Assembly: GCF_004136555.1 (NCBI RefSeq)
Contig: NZ_NOIT01000001.1
Location: forward strand, 1 to 64,000
Length of the DNA: 64,000 nt
DNA from: Kocuria carniphila
GTDB taxonomy: Bacteria > Actinomycetota > Actinomycetes > Actinomycetales > Micrococcaceae
Direction: 5' to 3'
Shown here: piece by piece, positions 58,436 through 64,000 of the stretch
How positions within the stretch are numbered: position 1 is the stretch's first letter
Layout of the letters: every line of letters begins with the position of its first letter
Translations under genes and position numbers: made by a program
Notes under the pieces: generated by a model
Seen by the model: only the letters and a program-made list of their open reading frames with translations
What the model was told of the DNA's origin: nothing
The model's database searches: none

Positions 58436-60292
58436 GTGTCACCGTTGGCCGTCAATCCACCGGCACCCGCCTCGACCGACCCCTCGGTGCTCAGAAACTT
58501 CTGCATCATCGCCCACATCGACCACGGCAAGTCCACGCTGGCCGACCGCATGCTGCAGGCCACCGGTGTGGTGACCCCGCGACAGATGAAGGCCCAGTAC
58601 CTGGACCGCATGGACATTGAGCGCGAACGCGGTATCACCATCAAGTCTCAGGCCGTGCGCATGCCGTGGAACGTGGACGGCACCGACTACGCACTGAACA
58701 TGATCGACACCCCCGGCCATGTGGACTTCACGTACGAAGTCTCCCGTTCCTTGGCCGCGTGCGAAGCCACTCTTCTGTTGGTGGACGCCGCGCAGGGCAT
58801 CGAGGCCCAGACGCTGGCGAACCTCTACTTGGCGCTCGAGAACGATCTCACGATCATCCCCGTGCTCAACAAGATCGATCTACCCGCGGCCCAGCCGGAC
58901 AAGTACGCGGAAGAACTCGCGAACCTGATCGGCGTGGAGCCTGAAGAGGTGCTGCGCGTCTCCGGCAAGACCGGCATGGGCGTTGAAGCGTTGCTGGACA
59001 AGATCGTGCAGGACGTACCGCCGCCCCAAGGTGTCAAGGACGCCCCCTCACGCGCGATGATCTTCGATTCCGTGTACGACACCTACCGCGGCGTGGTCAC
59101 CTACGTGCGCGTGGTGGACGGCACCCTCAAGCCCCGTGAACGTATCCGCATGATGTCCACGGGCGCCGCTCATGAAATGCTGGAAATCGGTGTAATTTCC
59201 CCCGAGCCCATGCCGTCCAAGGGACTCAGCGTGGGCGAAGTGGGTTACCTGATCACCGGCGTGAAGGACGTCCGCCAGTCCCGCGTGGGCGATACGGTCA
59301 CCTCCCACATCAAGCCCGCCGAGGAATCCCTGGGCGGTTACGAAGACCCCAAGCCCATGGTCTTCTCGGGCCTGTTCCCGGTCGAGGGCTCGGATTACCC
59401 CGTCCTTCGCGACGCACTCGAAAAGCTCCAGCTCAACGACGCCGCTCTGGTCTACGAACCCGAGACCTCCACCGCGTTGGGCTTCGGTTTCCGCTGCGGC
59501 TTCCTGGGTTTGCTCCACTTGGAGATCACCCGCGACAGGTTGGAGCGCGAGTTCAACCTGGACCTGATCTCCACGGCACCCTCGGTGTCCTACAACGTGA
59601 CGCTCGAGGACAACACAGAGACCGAGGTGACCAACCCGTCCGAGTTCCCCGAGGGCCGCATCAACGAGATCCGCGAACCCATGGTGTCCGCCACGGTGCT
59701 CGTGCCCTCGGAATTCATCGGCGCGGTCATGGAATTGTGCCAGTCCAAGCGCGGCGAGATGAAGGGCATGGACTACCTCTCCGAGGACCGCGTGGAACTG
59801 CGCTACCGCCTACCGCTCGCGGAAATCGTGTTCGACTTCTTCGATCTGCTCAAGTCCAAGACCCGCGGTTACGCCTCCCTGGACTGGAAGGCGGACGGCG
59901 AACAAGCCGCGGACCTCGTCAAGGTGGACATCCTGCTGCAGGGCGAACAAGTGGATGCGTTCAGCGCCATCACCCACAAGGACAAGGCCTACTCCTACGG
60001 CGTGGTCATGACCGGCAAGCTCAAGAACCTGATCCCGCGCCAGCAGTACGAAGTGCCCATTCAGGCGGCCATCGGCTCGCGCATCATCGCGCGCGAAAAC
60101 ATCCGCGCGATCCGCAAGGACGTGCTCTCCAAGTGCTACGGCGGCGACATCTCCCGTAAGCGCAAGCTGCTCGAGAAGCAGAAGGAAGGCAAGAAGCGCA
60201 TGAAGATGGTGGGCCGCGTTGAGGTTCCCCAGGAAGCTTTCGTGGCCGCGCTGTCCTCCGACGAAGAGTCGGGCAAGGACAAGAAGAAGTAA
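58436..60292 (+). CDS. lepA: Elongation factor 4 (LepA)
   Basis: A 618-residue translational GTPase that acts in ribosome back-translocation and initiation. G1 is [15 protein letters not shown], the effector region [17 protein letters not shown]3 [17 protein letters not shown] and G4 [11 protein letters not shown]. The C-terminal LepA domain is intact and ends in a Lys-rich tail. GTG at 58436 follows GAAAGGACC. The stop overlaps the hemW start by one base. Confidence 0.96.
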   Translation: MSPLAVNPPAPASTDPSVLRNFCIIAHIDHGKSTLADRMLQATGVVTPRQMKAQYLDRMDIERERGITIKSQAVRMPWNVDGTDYALNMIDTPGHVDFTYEVSRSLAACEATLLLVDAAQGIEAQTLANLYLALENDLTIIPVLNKIDLPAAQPDKYAEELANLIGVEPEEVLRVSGKTGMGVEALLDKIVQDVPPPQGVKDAPSRAMIFDSVYDTYRGVVTYVRVVDGTLKPRERIRMMSTGAAHEMLEIGVISPEPMPSKGLSVGEVGYLITGVKDVRQSRVGDTVTSHIKPAEESLGGYEDPKPMVFSGLFPVEGSDYPVLRDALEKLQLNDAALVYEPETSTALGFGFRCGFLGLLHLEITRDRLEREFNLDLISTAPSVSYNVTLEDNTETEVTNPSEFPEGRINEIREPMVSATVLVPSEFIGAVMELCQSKRGEMKGMDYLSEDRVELRYRLPLAEIVFDFFDLLKSKTRGYASLDWKADGEQAADLVKVDILLQGEQVDAFSAITHKDKAYSYGVVMTGKLKNLIPRQQYEVPIQAAIGSRIIARENIRAIRKDVLSKCYGGDISRKRKLLEKQKEGKKRMKMVGRVEVPQEAFVAALSSDEESGKDKKK

Positions 60293-61536
60293 TGCCCGCT
60301 CAGCCCGAAGGGGACCCGGCTCCCGCAGACGGGTCCCTGCCTTCGAGTGCGGTGGCCCGAGCGGGCGATCGCACGCTGAGCCTGTACGTGCACGTCCCCT
60401 TCTGCGCCGTGCGCTGCGGGTACTGCGACTTCAACACCTACACAATGTCGCAGCTGGGCCCGGGCGTGTCCCGCGACGATTACCATCACGACGCCGCCGC
60501 GGAAGTCCGTTTCGGCCGTTCCGTTCTCGACGCCGCTGGGGCACCCCCGCGCCCGCTGCACAGCGTGTTCTTCGGCGGCGGCACACCCACCTTGCTCCCG
60601 GCCGAGAACCTCGCCGATGTCCTGGTCCAGGCCAGGGACAGCTTTGGACTCGCTCCGGACGCCGAGGTCACGGTGGAGGCCAACCCGGACTCGGTCACGG
60701 ACCGCACGTTCGAGATCCTCGCGGAAGCGGGAGTGACGCGGGTGTCCTTCGGTATGCAGTCTGCCGTTCCGCACGTGTTGCAGGTCCTGGAACGTACCCA
60801 CACTCCGGCCAATGTTCCACTGGCGGTGGCGGGTGCGCGCAAGGCGGGACTCTCGGCCAGCGTGGACCTGATCTACGGAACACCGGGGGAGACCGTGGCG
60901 GATTGGCAGCGCTCCGTCGAGGCCGCCCTGGAGCTCGAACCCGACCACATCTCCGCATACTCGCTGATCATCGAGGACGGCACCAAGCTTGCAGCGCAGA
61001 TCCGGCGCGGTGAGGTCCCCGAGGTGGATCCCGACGATCAGGCGGAGAAGTACATCCTGGCCGATCGCCTACTGCGCGAAGCCGGATTCGAATGGTACGA
61101 GGTCTCCAACTGGTCCCGCGCTGCCGAAGGCCGCAGCGCCGAGCAGAACCGCAGCGCGCACAACATTGCGTATTGGCGCAATCAGGACTGGTGGGGCATC
61201 GGCCCCGGAGCCCATTCCCACATGGACGGCGTGCGCTGGTGGAACATCAAGCACCCGCTGCCGTACACGAACAAGGTCCGTGACGGGGTATCACCGGCCG
61301 TGGGCCGCGAAACCCTGGACCCGGACACGCAGTACCTCGAGCACGTGATGCTGGGGATCCGCATACGAGAGGGTCTGGAGACCTCAAGTCTGCGTCCCGA
61401 AGGGCGCAACGCGGTGGCCGGGCTCATCGCGGACGGCTGGGTGGACGGGCCCGCCGCGATCGCTGGGCGCGTGATACTCACCGACCAAGGTCGTCTCATG
61501 GCCGACGCCGTGACCCGTCGCCTGCTCGACTGGTGA
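60292..61536 (+). CDS. hemW: Radical SAM heme chaperone HemW
   Basis: A 414-residue radical SAM protein, formerly called an oxygen-independent coproporphyrinogen oxidase. The cluster motif is HVPFCAVRCGYCDFNTY (CxxxCxxC), followed by VFFGGGTPTLLP and VEANPDSVTD. Such proteins bind heme and are thought to deliver it. It overlaps lepA by one base. About 25 non-conserved residues precede the conserved region. Confidence 0.93.
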   Translation: MPAQPEGDPAPADGSLPSSAVARAGDRTLSLYVHVPFCAVRCGYCDFNTYTMSQLGPGVSRDDYHHDAAAEVRFGRSVLDAAGAPPRPLHSVFFGGGTPTLLPAENLADVLVQARDSFGLAPDAEVTVEANPDSVTDRTFEILAEAGVTRVSFGMQSAVPHVLQVLERTHTPANVPLAVAGARKAGLSASVDLIYGTPGETVADWQRSVEAALELEPDHISAYSLIIEDGTKLAAQIRRGEVPEVDPDDQAEKYILADRLLREAGFEWYEVSNWSRAAEGRSAEQNRSAHNIAYWRNQDWWGIGPGAHSHMDGVRWWNIKHPLPYTNKVRDGVSPAVGRETLDPDTQYLEHVMLGIRIREGLETSSLRPEGRNAVAGLIADGWVDGPAAIAGRVILTDQGRLMADAVTRRLLDW

Positions 61537-61620
61537 GGTATCCGCCGCTGGGCGCAGCCGTCCGGTGGAATGCCACCACAAAGTGGCGCGCAGGGCAGTA
61601 GAACGAAACGCGAACAAAAA

Positions 61621-61651
61621 CCGCCGCGTCCGGATCAACCGGACGCGGCGG
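61621..61651. terminator. Hairpin terminator between convergent hemW and DUF4870 genes
   Basis: CCGCCGCGTCCGG and CCGGACGCGGCGG form a perfect 13-pair stem with loop ATCAA. AAAAA directly to the left gives a T-tract for minus-strand transcripts, so it ends the DUF4870 gene well and may slow hemW transcripts. Confidence 0.85.
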
Positions 61652-61674
61652 CGTCGTCTTAGCTGAGGTGCGGA

Positions 61675-62127
61675 TCAGGCCTTGGCGGAACGCCTGGTCT
61701 GCAGCTTGTCGAAAAGGTGTGTGTTGCCGCGGTATTGGTAGGGCTCGCCCTGGTTGACCTTGATGCCGGCAATCACCGATTGGACCGCCAGAACGACCCA
61801 GGTCAGGGCGGCTACCAGGGCAAAGACCCAACCGACCGCGGGAATCAGGGACAACGCGATGCCCACCAGGATGATCAGGGTGGGCAACAGGGAAAAGTTG
61901 AGCGCTTCGCGGGACTCCTGGCGGGTGAACGGTCCGCGATCACCCAGCGTGCGGTGAATCAAGTAGCTGGGCAGTGCACCGGAGACACCGCCCAGGTGCG
62001 CGAGGGTGGCGAACTGCCTGTCCTGGGAAATATCCAAGGCTTCGGCCTGGGCGGAGATGCTCTCGAAAGCGGGAGCGTCACCGGTCACCGATCGGGAACC
62101 GGAGGGGGCGGAGGCTTGATCAACCAC
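61675..62127 (-). CDS. DUF4870 membrane protein
   Basis: A 150-residue protein with ~40 polar N-terminal residues and three to four hydrophobic segments (FATLAHLGGVSGALPSYLIH, LNFSLLPTLIILVGIALSLI, VGWVFALVAALTWVVLAVQ). EALNFSL and VIAGIKVNQGEPYQY are typical of DUF4870. I chose GTG at 62127 after GGAAAGAG; a TTG at 62148 is also open. Function is unknown. Confidence 0.82.
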   Translation of the reverse strand: MVDQASAPSGSRSVTGDAPAFESISAQAEALDISQDRQFATLAHLGGVSGALPSYLIHRTLGDRGPFTRQESREALNFSLLPTLIILVGIALSLIPAVGWVFALVAALTWVVLAVQSVIAGIKVNQGEPYQYRGNTHLFDKLQTRRSAKA

Positions 62128-62320
62128 AGATGTCTCTTTCCGGGGCAACGAGCCCGTCGTGCAGCGAGATGCTGCGCTTGAAGTATTCGGTTCATTCTAG
62201 GGGCCTGAGTCTGTGTTCGAGCTGAGCCGGTCGTGTTACTCGCACCACCCCGAACGGTCACCATTGGCTCTGATCCATAGCCTCGGTAGTGCGTTTGCTC
62301 CGTTGACGTCGCGGTGGGAA

Positions 62321-63187
62321 TTACTGCGGTGCCGTGAGGAAATCGATGAGCTCCTCGACCCGTCCCAGCAGTGATGGTTCCAGGTCCGAGTAGGAGTCCA
62401 CGCGGGCCAGAATCCGCTGCCAGGCCTGCCCGATGTCCGCGGGAGTCTTATGGGGCAGACCCAGCGCCTTGGCCATGCCCGTTTTCCAATCGATCCCGCG
62501 CGGAATCACGGGCCACTCCTGTAAGCCCAGAACCGAGGGTTTCACGGCCTGCCAGATGTCCACATACGGGTGGCCAAGGACCAACAAATTGCCCTGGGCC
62601 CCGGGAACGCGCAGCGCGTCCGCAGCGATCTTGGATTCCTTGGATCCTGTGACCAGGTGGTCCACCAGAACGCCGAGTCGTCTTTCGCGGCCCGGATTGA
62701 ACTCGCGGACCGCCGCGGGAAGATCGTCGATACCGTGCAGCGGTTCCACCACGATGCCCTCGACCGCCAAGTCATGACCCCAGACCTTGGCGACCAGTTC
62801 GGCGTCGTGATAGCCCTCGACCCAGATGCGTGACTCCTTGGCCACGCTGGCGCGCAACCCCTCCACCGCCACGGAGCCCGAGCGGGTGCGAGCGGGTTTC
62901 TTGGGCCCGGTCTTTCGCGCGGGTGGCCCCAGCTTGATGGGCTCACCGTCGAGCAGGAACCCGGGTCCGAGCGGAAAGGTCTTGATCTTCCCGTGCCGGT
63001 CCTCCAGACCGACCACGCGCATACCACCAATGGTTTCCAGGCTCACCGCGGCACCCACCCAGCCGGTCTGCGCATCTTCGAGAACCATGCCGGGTTCCAG
63101 CGCGGTCTCGCGGGGCACGGGTCCGGTGCGGGCCACCGCTGGGCTGGTCAAATCCTGCGGGCCCCAGGTCCAACCGGATGCTGTCAC
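62321..63187 (-). CDS. DUF3097 family protein
   Basis: A 288-residue protein of a family restricted to actinobacteria and usually found beside hemW and hrcA. The middle contains IWVEGYHDAELVAKVWGHDL and GIVVEPLHGIDDL, which resemble a Toprim fold (E, then a late acidic pair). No primase or topoisomerase domain surrounds it. Function is unknown. It is divergent from hrcA. Confidence 0.85.
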   Translation of the reverse strand: MTASGWTWGPQDLTSPAVARTGPVPRETALEPGMVLEDAQTGWVGAAVSLETIGGMRVVGLEDRHGKIKTFPLGPGFLLDGEPIKLGPPARKTGPKKPARTRSGSVAVEGLRASVAKESRIWVEGYHDAELVAKVWGHDLAVEGIVVEPLHGIDDLPAAVREFNPGRERRLGVLVDHLVTGSKESKIAADALRVPGAQGNLLVLGHPYVDIWQAVKPSVLGLQEWPVIPRGIDWKTGMAKALGLPHKTPADIGQAWQRILARVDSYSDLEPSLLGRVEELIDFLTAPQ

Positions 63188-63274
63188 GATGCGCCGTCCT
63201 CACGTGCGGGGTGGATGATCAGCCGCGAGCGTACCAAATAGCGTGCGGGGAGACCGGGGGTAGACTCATGTGAA

Positions 63275-63301
63275 TTAGCACTGTCAACCATTGAGTGCCA
63301 A
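63275..63301 (+). promoter_or_regulatory. CIRCE operator upstream of hrcA
   Basis: TTAGCACTG-9 bases-GAGTGCCAA matches the HrcA operator TTAGCACTC-N9-GAGTGCTAA at 16 of 18 arm positions. It lies 60 bases before hrcA, implying autorepression relieved by heat shock. TAGACT at 63261 could be the -10 hexamer. Confidence 0.88.
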
Positions 63302-63360
63302 AATAGCCACGGAGACCAGATCCATGGTGCAAGCCCGTCCACGCCGGGGAGGTGACACGA

Positions 63361-64000
63361 GTGAGCCAGCCGCGCAGAGCAGAAATCTTGCGGGCCATTG
63401 TCGAGGACTACGTCCATTCACGGGAGCCCGTGGGATCCAAGGCGCTGGTGGAACGGCATCAATTGGGCGTTTCCTCCGCCACCGTCCGCAACGACATGGC
63501 CGCGTTGGAGGAAGACGGCCTGATCGTGGCCCCGCACACCAGTTCCGGCCGCATCCCTACGGACAAGGGTTACCGCACCTTCGTGGACCAGATTGCCTCG
63601 GTTCGGCCATTGTCGTCTCCGCAGAAACGCGCCATCCAGTCGTTCCTGGACGGCGCGGACGACCTCGACGACGCCATGGAACGCACCGTGCGGCTCCTCG
63701 CCCAGCTAACGCACCAGGTGGCAGTGATCCAGTACCCGGCGGCCTCCGGCACCACCCTGCGCCACGTGGAGCTCGTGGACGTGGGCGGCACCTCCCTGCT
63801 GGTCGTGTTCATTCCCACGTCCGGCCGGGTCCTGCAGCGCATCGTTGAAGTGAGCCGGGCACTGCCCGAGCACGAACTCATGGAGCTGCGGGCCCGTGTG
63901 CTGGCGTCGGTCATGGGGCGGCCCCTGCAGGACGTACCCGCGGGCGCCTCGAACCTGGTTCGGCAGCTGCCCCCGGAACTGGCCGAGGCCGGCACGGTGG
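63361..64000 (+). CDS. hrcA: Heat-inducible transcription repressor HrcA, N-terminal part
   Basis: The first ~213 residues of HrcA, running off the right edge. The winged-helix start is [20 protein letters not shown], followed by [32 protein letters not shown] and the signature [22 protein letters not shown]-like domain begins after about residue 105. GGGGAGGTG precedes GTG at 63361. The CIRCE site just upstream supports the call; dnaJ would be expected beyond the edge. Confidence 0.95.
   Translation, partial: MSQPRRAEILRAIVEDYVHSREPVGSKALVERHQLGVSSATVRNDMAALEEDGLIVAPHTSSGRIPTDKGYRTFVDQIASVRPLSSPQKRAIQSFLDGADDLDDAMERTVRLLAQLTHQVAVIQYPAASGTTLRHVELVDVGGTSLLVVFIPTSGRVLQRIVEVSRALPEHELMELRARVLASVMGRPLQDVPAGASNLVRQLPPELAEAGTV

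Overview
The window looks like chromosomal DNA from a high-GC Gram-positive bacterium of the order Micrococcales, most likely a Micrococcaceae relative (Kocuria, Rothia or Arthrobacter type). The reasons are the strong GC codon bias, frequent GTG starts, mIHF between pyrF and gmk, a PriA that lacks its helicase motifs, a pyrimidine operon led by PyrR with a membrane PH-like gene between pyrC and carA, and the order comEA-comEC-holA-rpsT-lepA-hemW-DUF3097-hrcA. The genus is inferred; no rRNA or tRNA gene was seen.

Positions 1-9.4 kb are accessory. They hold a sialic-acid scavenging locus: a NanT-type MFS transporter, a Tat-exported GH33 sialidase-like protein, a GntR/FCD regulator, and a second GH33 sialidase gene broken by two ISL3-family elements. 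One element is complete (1657-3101), with 23-bp perfect terminal repeats and an 8-bp target duplication. The other runs off the left edge. Four copies of a 15-bp near-palindrome sit in front of the broken sialidase, the transporter and the regulator, and look like the regulator's operators.

Positions 8.4-13.8 kb carry glycerol catabolism (glpD-glpF-glpK), divergent from a SorC-family regulator. Two operator-like palindromes lie between them.

Positions 14-41 kb are conserved housekeeping DNA on the plus strand: rpsD; two small membrane proteins, alaS, ruvX and mltG; aroE-aroC-aroK-aroB, efp and nusB; the UMP operon pyrR-pyrB-pyrC-(PH-like)-carA-carB-pyrF, with a PyrR-binding RNA loop over the pyrR ribosome binding site; then mihF, gmk, rpoZ, coaBC, metK and priA. 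Most joins overlap by 1-8 bases, so long polycistronic transcripts are likely.

Positions 41-50 kb are mixed: OsmC-like protein, amidase, compact M1 aminopeptidase, glycosyltransferase, alpha/beta hydrolase, leuS and DegV. Positions 50-64 kb carry the DNA-uptake genes comEA-comEC, then holA, rpsT, a PemK/MazF-like protein, lepA, hemW, DUF4870, DUF3097 and hrcA behind a CIRCE operator. A minus-strand pair (tautomerase; alpha/beta hydrolase fused to a LuxR helix-turn-helix) interrupts the usual comEC-holA neighbourhood. The only large gene-free stretch (56640-57267) holds two arrays of degenerate ~30-bp direct repeats.
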